From contig JABAKD010000021.1 in assembly GCA_012845835.1 (NCBI GenBank), forward strand, positions 1,501,185 to 1,565,184: a DNA stretch of 64,000 nucleotides, given 5' to 3'. Each line of letters begins with the position of its first letter. Position 1 is the first letter of the stretch. This document shows, one piece after another, positions 40,701 through 52,700 of the stretch. A program made the translations under genes and the position numbers. The notes beneath the pieces were generated by a model. It did no database searches. It was not told the DNA's origin and saw only the letters and a program-made list of their open reading frames with translations. Source of the stretch: Undaria pinnatifida (Eukaryota; Sar; Phaeophyceae; Laminariales; Alariaceae).

Positions 40701-43700
40701 GTCGTCGGCCAGTTTCTTCTGCAACGCGCAGCGGATGCATAGGGTGGTTTTCGTAAATATATTCGGATGCCGAAACTGACGATGGTGGCCGTACCCGGGG
40801 GGATAGTCGGGGGCATGCACAGTCGGTATGAATCCTTGAAGTATTGACGCCGTACTAGTAGCTCGCGCGACGTGTCATGGGCGTCTTCTGTCAGATTGTT
40901 CTGCTTCACGCACTAAGCCGAGCGCATCGAGCTAGCGACAGACACAATTTTTCGTCTTGGGACTGTAAAGCAACGGACATGCTGAATCACAACAATAAGA
41001 CATGAAGTATGCGCGTGACTGCATCGACGAGGGGGGCACGTCGATGAAGCTACAGTAGTATCCGGCGTATGTGCTGCAGCATGGGAATTAACTGTTCGTA
41101 CTACTCGTGCAAAAACAAAAAGAGAAAGCGCTAGCCTCGGCGTGGGACCTGCAGGATGGGAATTGTTCGTACTACCAGGTACACGTAAAAAAACAAAAGA
41201 GCTACTGCAGCTTCGGCTTGGGAGCTGTAGCATGTCAGATAATTTGTTCTACTCGTAAAAGAAAAAAGAAAGCACTAGCTTCGGCGTGGGAGCTGTAGTA
41301 GTATAGGGAATTGTTTGTGCTGCTCAACAATAAAAAAAAAGCACGCTTTCTTGGCGAAGATGATATTCATGTTCGTGTCGCTGGAACCGGTTCAAAACGC
41401 TTCGCATGTGTCCCCTCTAAAAACTCTGGCACATGGGAACGGTAGAGATGCAACAGTTTTTCTTCTTTGTTTTTCTGACAAGCCTCATTCGAGGAGTTCC
41501 ACGCCCCACAAAACAAAACAAAAATAAACACCGATTGTGATGAAAGGGAATTAAACAAAACGTGCAAATCCGACGAACTCACGGCTGACGTCCTAAAACA
41601 TTTTTTTTATAATTTCCGACGACCGAACCCATTGCCTACGTACAAAAATAAAAATGAATATGCATATATACAGCATATAATATATATACCTATAGTCTAT
41701 ATCTTGTCACACAAGAACGATGACATTCCGATTTACTAATAGGTTAAGGAGTCCCCGTCATCCAGGAAATATTTTCGCCCGAAAAACGTGTACCTTTTTA
41801 TCGTAGCACCCGGGTACCGAATCTGGTTGGACGCGTGCTACGATAGAGGTATACCTTTTTTTGGCGAAAAACGTTTTCTGAATGACGGGGTGACGGGAAA
41901 AAAAAAAAAAAAAAAAAGTGGGACATTTTTTTTTTGTTTTACACATCCGAACATTTTGTAAGGCCCTCCCTGGTCATGGGGTCGACTGTTTGTTCATCTG
42001 GACGATTTGACCAATACGTCAAGGAGTCCCCGTCGCCCACAAAAAAAAAAATGTTTTTTAATTCCAAGAATTGGCGTAGCTTTATTCGTAGCGTGCGTCT
42101 CACACTCTCACTCGGATGCGATAGAGGTACATAGCCCCTTTCGGGCAAAAACAGTTTCGGAATGACGGGAGTCGACCTGACCCAAAATGGTCGGAACACT
42201 ATCATCATTCGGTTTTTGCAGATCTGAATACATACATTATGCCTGGCCGATCGGGTTGCACTTCTCCGTTTCACCCGCAAAAACATGTCATCACTTTTTC
42301 GGCCAGGCGTGGGACTCCTCGAGCCAATAACGTTGCGGGGGAAGAAATGATGTCACCGTTCGACCGTAGCAAGCGGGGTTGTACTGTCCATGCACGAGTG
42401 GATTACTCTGGCGACGCCTCGTAGGCGTCTTCGGGCGGTTTATTTCGCTCCGCGCGACAACGCAAGCACTGCAACAGGGAGGGCTTAGTACGGCGGTGTC
42501 CTATCTATATACATATATTTCCTGGGTACCAACCTGGCCGTATTTTCTAAAAATGTGTCTGCAGATGTGAGCTCGACCGATTGAAGTGTTCCATGCTCAT
42601 ATTTGCAAGCTGAGTGACACTCCGGTCGCGTGTTTTGACAGATACATTGCGCGTATGGAAGATGTCCGCGTGCACTGAATGTTGTCAGCGTGCATCAGCA
42701 TCAGCATCAGCATCAGCATCAGCATCAGCATCAGCATCAGCATCAGCATCAGCATCAGCATCAGCATCAGCATCAGCATCAGCATCAGCATCAGCATCAG
42801 CATCAGCATCAGCGTGTGCAGGATTATTTTGCCCGGTTGTCAATCTCAGTCCATAAACCTGGTCACAATGGTCATACCACCAGCAAAATACCCCGGGGAC
42901 GCCCCCTGGGCATGTCGTCGGCCAGTGTATGTACGCTGCTTCGCGTAACAACGTAGGAATTGCCGGGGGGGGAGGGGGGGCGGGGGGGGGGGGAGGGGGG
43001 GGGGGGGGGGGGAGGGAGGGGGAGAGCGGGAGGGAGGGGGGGGGGGGAAGGGGGGGGGGGAAGGGGGGGGGGAAGGGGGGGGGGGAGGGGGAGGGGGGGG
43101 AAGGGGGGGGGAGGGGGGGGGGGGGAGGGGGAGGGGAGGGAAGGGGGGGGGAGGGGGGGGGGGGGAGGGGGAGGGGGGGGAATGGGGGGTGGGGGAAGGG
43201 GGGGGGGGGGGAGGGGGGGGTGGGGGAAGGGGGGGGGGGGGGGGGGGTACCATATATACCCTGGAGTATGATACCGGGGTGCCTAACCCGATGATCATTG
43301 GTCATACCCACCAGTAGATGGATACCCGTGGACGTCCAGAGTGTGCGCCTTCGACGAATTGACACCATAACTCTCGCGGCGCGTCACTGGCGTCGTCGGC
43401 CGGTTGATTCTGCTCCGCGACACACCGTTCGTCGGTTTCAATGCCAGCTCGATTTATATCGGAACCGGATCTACGCTGTATTGTGGGAGAGCAATAATAA
43501 ATAGTACTCCGTAATAAGTTGTACAACTACTACTGTGAAACGTTTTCCTACCCAGCCAAAAGTCGGTATCCCGCAAAAACATCCTAATTTCGTGTGCAAG
43601 AGGTGTCACTGCTGTTCTGCAGAGTAGCGTTGGAGCGGAGCTTAACGGTGGGCGCGGACTTGTCCGATATCGCGCGGAGCTTGGAACTTGCCTTGGCTTT

Positions 43701-46700
43701 GTCCCTGGAGAGCTTGGCATGGTGCGTGGAACCATCGTAGTCGTCGGGCACTAGGAGGTTTGACGCTTTGCTTCTCGCGATTTTGATCTGCTCCAAATGC
43801 TCCTCCTGCACATGGTACAACGCATCAATCACCCCACCGCGCAGTACAGGACGCACGACGAAGAAACAGGGGCAACACGAAAACCGGGTTGAGATTTGCA
43901 AGAAAAATGGGAAACCCGGGGACATTTGTCTCCCTCCGTAGACGCAACTCAGGTCCAACGTCACTACGAAGGACATTTCCCTCCCCCCCCCCCCCCCGCC
44001 CGTCCCTGGTACGGCTCGTTTCTTAATTTTTATCGCCAGGGGAAAAAATCAACCCTTTCTCCCCTCGTCGACTCGCATCGAATTGCGCGCCTGCCTTCGC
44101 TGCTAGGCGCTCTCAGCGGTTGACTCCTTTGATTTTGATTTTTTTTGTTTTCAGATATTCTTACAAAATTCCGGCCCATGTGAAGTTCGAGCTCCAGAAC
44201 CGGGTGTTACCGCTGGGGCTTCATGACAAGCACAGAGCAATCAGAAAACCAGCATGAGATTCGATTACCAGGAAAACAAGAAATTCTGGGCTATTGTAGA
44301 GCGCACCCTCTCCCAAATAAGAAGTCCAGTCTGGGTCAGTGTTTCCTGATTATTGCTAGGCATCATGTTCTGTATGCCGTTTACTTCTTGCATGGCTGTG
44401 CGCGGTGTTGTATTGCATTGTGTTGGTGAGGAGCTATCGCAAATAGTCAGACACGAGAGAGTTCGATGCTTGTCCCAATGAGAAACCCAGCCTGGGTCAG
44501 TGTTTCGTGTCATCTCGCTAGGTATCCTGTACTGGGTGCCATTAATTTGTCGCATGGCTGTACACGGCACGGTGTTGCATTGTGTTGGTGAGGAGATATC
44601 GAAAATAGTCAGGCACGAGAGGGTTCGATGCTTTTGCATCCTCGCGATTTCGATCTGGTCCGAAACCCTCCTCCTCCTCCTCCTCCTCCTCCTCCTCCTC
44701 CTCCTCTTCTCCTCCTCCTGCAAGTCGGTGGTAAACATAACACCGTGCCGACAGAGGGGTGTACCAACTCTGATTTGTTGGAGAAACATTACATGTTTGA
44801 CCCAAAAAATGGCAAATCCCATGTCCTACAGCAGGCACACAGCAAACCATTTGGGGGAACCACGGCAGCACAATAGCATTAAAAGGCTAGCCCCTTTAGA
44901 GCCCCCAAAATCCCTCCCTGTACTAGCTTCAAGTAATTTTTCCCAAAAAAAGGGTTCTCAGTCGTAAAGGCATACATAACACGCTTCAGCCAAAAAACGG
45001 TATACCTCAACACATCTCTACCGCAGCACGGGATCAGGGCTAAGGTAGGGTGGACAACCCCCTTTTGCACGACCGGGTTTCCATTCGTCACTCCCACGAG
45101 TGACGCTTTTTTTCCCCATTTTTTAATTTTTCACGCACACCTACTTTCTAGCTTCTCGACAACATACATATTACTGTACAAAACAATCGTCGAGGGTGGC
45201 CGATACGAGCAGCCCAGGGCCGTGGTCACAAGTGTCGGCCCCTTCTCCCCCCCTCGGTTCTTGCCTTCAATTTTTGATCGCGCATAGGGTTCAGCAATCC
45301 CACTGCTCGTCGATTTTTCATCTCGAGTGTTGCTAACTCACGCTCTCGCGCTTTCCGCAAGTCAACTCGTGCACAAGAAAAAAGTCCCCACGATTTTTTG
45401 CGAGTATGCAATCGGGGGGATTCGAAGCGACGAAACTGACCTATACCAGGCTCGAGGATACCCTGATACGCCACCGGGGCGACTCAACACCTCGCCTACG
45501 ACAAAACCACGTTAGGCGGTCTCTTTGGCGCAGAGTAGGTAAGAATCCGATCGGGGATGCATTATTTCGAAACGTCAAAAAAAAAAAAAAAGGCGAGAAC
45601 GCCTACTTCGAAGTATGACCACAGGGAATAGGGAGGGGGGTTCACTCGCGCGAGGGATCCCGACCCACAACAACAACATAAAAAAAGCCTCAGAAGGGAG
45701 CCCCCGCCCCCCCACCATACCGTTGGCGTGAGATGAGGAGCTATCGTATCGTATAATCGTCAGACACGAGAGAAGGCTTGACGCTTTGCTTTTGCTTTTG
45801 CGTTGCATGCTTGCCGTCTTGATCTGCTCCAAAACGATCCTCCTCCTGTATCAGTTTCTAGCGCACGCAGCAACACAACACATCGCGTCAACGTTGATCT
45901 GTCAACACTACTAACACCACACTAATTTTATCACACGCCTCGCCCGAGGCGAACGCCCCGGGTCGCTGTTTTCCACCAAAACGAGCGTATTTCCGGGACA
46001 AACGCCCCCTATTTGAAAAAAAGTGCGACAAACAACCCGCCCACACCGTAAACGCCCCCCCCCCCCACCCTTTCAAGTGATTGGAGTGGACGCCCCCAGG
46101 GCGTAGACGGCAAGGCGACAGACGTAGCACCTAATTTACTTTGAGGCCTCTCTCTGGAGGGGTTTTCCACCTCATCCCAAGCGTGTGCTGCGACAAAAAA
46201 AAAGTGGTATATCACGTTTAGACAATTATTGTTTTGTCAGAAAAATCGTCAGAAAAAGAAAACAAATACCTGGTAGTTATTTATTTCGATCGTATGAATA
46301 TTCTTCTTGTTTTTTCACCTTAGAGGTGCACTTTCAGTTTACTGAAAATCTACGATAAAAAAAAAGTGGTATATCGACTTTTAGGCATTTTTTTTTTGTT
46401 GTCCGGAATGACGAGACTCCTAGACCCAAGATCGTCAGAAGAAAATTTAGAAACTTTTTTTTTTTCGGTATGAATGTTTTTGTTTCTTAACCTAGAGGTG
46501 CAATTTCAGTTTGCTAAATATATATATTTTGGGTGTTCCTGAAGTAAGGATCTTCGGCAGAAAAAAAAGTCAAACTCTACCTTAAGCATGCGTCAAAAGT
46601 GCCAAAACAAAACGCCGAATATCTAGACCAGATTCCGGCGATGCTGGGTCGTTCCTGAGACGAGAGACCCCGGCCACCAGAAAATACCTGGCCTAAATTT

Positions 46701-49700
46701 GCGACCTCTACCGCAGCACGCTTCAGCCGTGGAACTCCACAAAATAAATGGCGTAATATATTTAATGATATAAAACACCACCTTGCTGCGCCAAAATCAC
46801 GATGACGAAATACCTCTTGGAGAGCCCAGTAGTCCGTGTTGCCCCTCCCGTCCTGCATGCGCTCCTCCCACATCAAGAAGTCGGTCAGGTCGACCACCCC
46901 GTCCCCGTTGTGATCCATGCGGGAGAAAAGCTCTTTGGTGTCGAGCTCCCCTCGCAGGTCAGGCAGCATGCTTCCAATCTGTTTGTTAACCACGAACAAT
47001 CGAGTCGATGGTGCGGGTGATTTTGCGGCATGCAATCTGTTTGTTAACCACGAACAATCGAGTCGATGGTGCGGGTGATTTTGCGGCATGCAATCTGTTT
47101 GTTAACCACGAACAATCGAGTCGATGGTGCGGGTGATTTTGCGGCATGTAGGGCGTCGCACATCCCGCACCTGTACGAGTACCGTGTTAGCGCTCCAAGA
47201 AAAGGCAATCGATTTCATGGTTAGAAGTGCGGCGAAGACAAAACCGACGGCCTAGACGCTTTCCGAGGAGACCTGGGCGATGGCTTGTGGTCAGTGCGAG
47301 AAAACGCTCTTTGGTGTCGAACTCCTCTCGCAGGTCTGGCAGTATGCTTCTAAACTATTTAAATAGGCAAGTGCGAAGTCGGGAGTATAGGTAATGGTGC
47401 TGATCCTCGCGAAGAAAAAAAAACATGATATAACTAGCTAAATCCCTTACAGCCAGCAGTACACGAGAAGCAAAAGTCCTATTTACTTGTCAGGAGCGCA
47501 CGAAAAAAGGACACAACCTACGAAGCTTTCCGGAGACCTAGGGAAGAGGCTGTGATCCACGCAAGACAAACCCGCTTGATGTATCGAACCTCCCTCTACG
47601 ACTTCGTTAGGCCTAGCGGCATGTTTCCAATGCAGGAAAAAAAACGGGATCAAAAGTATGGGCGCGCTCGAAGAAGAACAAATTAACGGGAGAGCAAAAC
47701 TGCCTCCTCCCAGGTCTGGCGGCATGTTTCCAAGCCTGTTTAACAGGAAATCGCGGAGGCCGGGATCTAGGGGTGTTGGCCGCTCGAGCAAAAAACGTAT
47801 CAATGCGAGGAGAAAAAAAAGGCTGCTGAATGTCGAACTCCCTCTCTCAGGTGTGCCAGCGTGCTTTGTATCTGGTTCAAGGAAGAAGGGGTGCTTGTGG
47901 CACCGGTAAAACAAAAAGGTGGGACCGAAACGCTGAGAAGCTGATGAGTCCGATCTCTATAGTTATCAAACGTGGGCGCGCAGTGGCTTGGGTAGCGCCT
48001 TTTGCCTTGCCCAGCGGGTTTCGTACGTGAGAGTGGAGTGCGTCCTCCAGCGGCAATTCTGGGCGAGAAGTGCGACCAGCACGCCACCAGCGCAGGTCCT
48101 ACTCGTAGAGCTATCGTTTGGGCTCTCAATTTTATCCGGAAACAGGGTGACGCAGTAAGAAGCACATTGTTTTTTGTCGGATGCACGCTAGGGTAGATGG
48201 AGGGCGTGCACTTGAGAAAGCCCCACGCCACACCCAAAACAAATGGCGCAAGGGAAACACGAAAGCCTGGCCCGAAGAATGGTCCAATAGCCTTGGCACA
48301 AGACCCACTCTACTAATAGTACGTTAGAGGTACGTGCGCCATGGCTTTCCGTGAGGAGCTCCATGATACATACCCCCAAAAACACGCTTTTTTGACAAGA
48401 AATGAAAGGGCAATCCCGACGAACAACACATCGGCCTACGTAGGCATGCCAAAAACAAAGCATACCCCAAAACAAACAAACGTTCTTTTTTTGTTTCCGA
48501 CAAGTTTTGGTTTAAAAGCCCCTCCCTAGATACTGCTGTAGTTCCAAGCGATTGTGTCCCCCCCCAAAAAGGAGTTCCAGCTGTGACAGCGTTAAAGAGC
48601 TATCTCCTATCGTAGCACAGGCCATGAACCAAACGAAAAAACGCAAAATGCACTCCAACGATATGGGGAGGCTACTTCCGCTGGTGTCGCGCGCGACTTC
48701 GGACAAACATGCGTATATGTTTTGAGGCGATCGGCCGTAGAGAGAGAAATATTTGGGCTTGCCTGTTTCTTGAAGACGGCATACGGCATCCTTTCGCTCC
48801 CCCTGTCGGGGAAAGGAATCAGGCGAAGCGCGTCACGGAGGTGAGGGGCCAGCAAGTATCAAAACAATACCAAATTGGCTGTGTTCGGCACACTACTGTA
48901 ACTCTTGACAAAAGAAGCACACGGAGAAGGGCCAGAAGAGAGGGATAGCGAGTATTCAAAAAAAAAAAAAAAACGGCTGTGTTTTTGACAAACAAGCTAT
49001 TGACGAAAGTAGTACGGAGAAGGGTCAGCACGTGCAAAAAAAATAAACTGGTGGCTGTTTTTCCTACGAGTTAAACTCTTCGCGAAATAACACGCCACAG
49101 CGGAGGGCGAGCGAGAAAAGGAGAAAAAAAAAAGGATTTAGTACGCAGCTTGCAAAGAGGATTGTTAGCCCTAAATTCGTCGGTATCACAGCTGTTGTCG
49201 TTAGAACCATCTCACGAATAAAATGGCTGTTTTCGACCAAGAACAAATTCTGGATAAGCCTGCATGGAGAAGGGCCATCGAGTGAAAAAAAAACGAGAAT
49301 GGCTGTTTTTTTCTACGAATTAGTTGTAAACAACAGTGGCTGCTTTCAACAAACCACGTAGATAGTAACAAAATAGCTCTTTCTCGACAAACCCATTCTT
49401 AACGAAGCAGTACGCGATATCGACCGCTTCATTGCATGTGCCACGAATTGCACGCAGAACCCCCCCCCCCCCCCCTCCCCCACCCTCCCCCGTGGTACGA
49501 TTACTAAAGGGTTACGGTAATAAATGCGCTTTACCAGCAATGTTCAGAAGAAGCGGGGAAAATGCCTCGACGGGTGTCACTGTCAGCCCCCGCCGACTAT
49601 CTCCCGCGCCGGGCTAACAACATTACGGCTAACTGAAAAGGAATAACGCACGTTCCAAACCGTTCGGTGCACTGCATATTTATCGGTCCACGTTTCACCC

Positions 49701-52700
49701 TCGGACAGACTGCTTGAGCCCGGCCACGTGTGCAATAGCTCGTAGCAGCGAGAGTAATCTCATACGAAAGAGCTCAGACAGGAAGCATTCAGCTTTGAGA
49801 TATCCAAGGAAACAAGAAGTTCGAGATCGGTTACACCAAGTTTAGCGTGGGGAAAAAAATATTTTCGAAAATAAGACACTCGGCCCCTGGGCTACAGCAG
49901 TACCCCGGTATATATATATATACAGAAGGCTACGGTAGGGAGGGGGCACCCTCTGTTTTCATTGCCGGATTTGGGCCATTGGCTGAAAAAGAATATCCTA
50001 CTACTACTACTACAAAAAAAAAAAAAAAGTTTCGCACGGCTTGGAACAGGGGGGGGCGCGTGCATCGCTAGAGGTGCACCAGTTTTTTTTTTCAAGAAGA
50101 GGTTCCTCGATTTGGGAGCTTCAAGACCTCTCCCCCCCAAAAGCAGATTTGGAGGAAAACAGAGTTGGTACCACCGGGTGAAACGGCCCATGGGCGTAGG
50201 TTGTACAACGAGAACAATCTGGCCAAGCAAAATTATGTCATACTTTCGACGAGTTTGGGGCAAGGAGCCCGCCATTCAGGAAAAAAAAATCGCCAGAAAA
50301 CAGCTCCCTCTTGTCAAGGAATTATTAGGGTATTAGTCCGTTCGACCACTCGAAAAAAGGTTAGCCAATAGCTTACCCAAACTATGCCTTATAACACTCT
50401 CCCCCCCTAAAACGGCGGGATACCAGGTCGGCCGGATATACGGGCGGACCTGCCAATTATGCAAGCCGTTTCATTTCCTGGGTAAACCGGGGAGAGCATT
50501 TTTCAAGTTCAACATGTACATGGGGAAAGTCTGAAAACGTTCACGTATTATGGTGGATGTGGGATTTGAACCCACGACCCAAAAAACCCATGGTCTATCG
50601 GCGACGCCATTTGCCAAGGGATTAGTAGGATATTAGTCCGTTTGACCACTTGCAATAGGTTAACCAATAGCGTACCCAAACTAAGACTTATAACACTCTA
50701 TCGAAGCATGCGTCGGTTTTTTCAGAAGAGAAGCGTTGTTCGCGCACACCTCGAGAACGCTTTGAAAGCCGCCAGCCCGTCCATACGCCCTGTTGCCGAG
50801 GCCTCCGTCTGCTTTGGGTGTTGCCACCATTTCGTGTGGAGGGCACCGGACAGGGAAATAAACAATGTTAGACGCTCTACTAGGGTTCTCGCCCACATAT
50901 CGGTCTGCGCTTTATGACCGACGCTACCTTCCCTGGGGATATGCTGACGATTTCTATTCCGCCGCATAAAAAAACATTTCAAGGAAGACGTTTTTCCGGC
51001 GGAAAAGCTCAATAAACTCATGAACGAATGGCAACGAACGTGCCCAATCAGCGTGCAACAGGCACGTGCATGACCGCTTTGATTGGCTGATCGATGAGGA
51101 TACACTCAGCTCCGGCTACTTTTTCGGCGTTGTTCATGAGATATAAACGAACGGACTAAAACGCTGTTCTTGGCTGACCCAGCTCGCATTAGCGTTGAGG
51201 GGTACAAGCACCCTCAATGTGCACGCCTGTGACACAGTTCCCTACATTTCCGTTATGATACGTGCCATGCCCTAATAGCGGTTTCGCTGGGCCGCTACTG
51301 TACTCAAGTTACTTTCATTTCGACAAATTTCCCACACGTAGGACAAATCACCGATGCCCGCTGGATCATCTAGATCGTTCGGGGAAGATCTGTACGGTGT
51401 AGCTCATGTTACCGGGTGGGAGCCGTGCGATCTGCCTCATCTAGCAAAAGTTTCCAGGGTTGGAGTTGCACCTCTCTATGTGCAGGTCCTGCACGACATC
51501 TCATCACGGAAGATACGGGATCTCCTGCTGTAGATGATCTATATGATCTATATGATCTATATGATCTATATGAACTATATGATCTATATGAACTATATGA
51601 TCTATATGATCTATATGATCTATATGATCTACATAATCTATATGACCTATATGACCTGTATGATCTATATGCTCCATATGATGTATGTGATCTATATGCT
51701 CCATATGATGTGTATGATCTATATGCTCTATATGCTCTATTAATATATGATCTATATGATCTACATGATCCATATGGGCTATATGATATATGATCTAGAT
51801 AGTGATCTATATTATCTATATGACCTATACTATCTAGATCGTGATCTGTCCGAGCTGAAGCCCCAGAAAAGTGTTGATAACGTGGTGATGTGCCGCACCT
51901 TTCTTCTGGCCTTGATTTTGTCGAGCAGAATGTGGTCGACCACGGACTTTTGCGCGTCTGTAAGCCCGCTGGGCTTGTTGTGAAGCTTGTCGCGGTGCTT
52001 CATTAAGTGAGTCTGCAACAAGTACCGCACGGCGAGGCAAAGCAAAGTAAAGTAAAGCGAAGAAAGGGAATCAAATCGAATCAACGCGAAGCAAAGCGAA
52101 GCATAGCGAAGCCAAGCCAAGCCAAGCCAAGCCAAGCCAAGCCAAGCCAAGCCAAGCCAAGCCAAGCCAAGCAAAGCGAAGCGAAGCCAAGCAAAGCGAA
52201 GCAAAGCGAAGCAAATCGAACCAAAGCGAAGCAAAGCGAAGTAAAGCCAAGCCAAGCCAAGCCAAGCCAAGCCAAGCCAAGCCAAGCCAAGCCAAGCAAA
52301 GCAAAGCAAAGCGAAGCCAAACCAAGCCAAGCCAAGCCAAGCGAAACAAAGCAAAGCAAAGCAAAAGCAAAGCAAAAGCAAAAGCAAAGCAAAGGCAAAA
52401 GGAAAAGCAAAGCAAAAGCAAAAGCAAAGCAAAAGCAAAGCACAGCAATGCACACGACCACCTCCACAAGTCAGAAAGCTCATGAGTAAGGTCACAAAAT
52501 CTACCATAGTTTATTTACACTCGACGGACATGTGTCATTCTAGCTTTCAAGACAATTACCCATCCGGAGCTTCGGAGACAACCAACACGACGATTATTAA
52601 AGAAGTTCGCAGCAATTTCAGCAGCGACGCGAGTTGCTAGGATAAGAAACAATTCCAGCGGAAGGGGTTGTGGTACTAATAACAAGGTTATGCATCAACT

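Larger units (their letters stand above)
43806..46813 (-). other. Intron 7 (3.0 kb)
   Basis: It holds exon 8 edge copies, a CCT tract, a family B copy, a SINE and decayed MITE 1 pieces (46150-46560). 44160-44620 contains a two-fold ~185-bp duplication (words GTATTGCATTGTGTTGGTGA and CAGCCTGGGTCAGTGTTTC). Confidence 0.65.

Noticed and set aside
42685-43368. 227-codon Pro/Asp-Ala-rich minus frame
   Set aside because: Translation of the G island and the CATCAG tract; no support as a gene.
50735-50810. Candidate exon between AAAGCAG and GTGTGC on the minus strand
   Set aside because: It would end in phase 2 or start out of frame, breaking the phase-0 join of exons 6 and 7.
51830-52507. 225-codon minus frame with Leu/Trp/Ala repeats
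   Set aside because: AAGCC microsatellite read through into exon 6; only the exon 6 part is credible.
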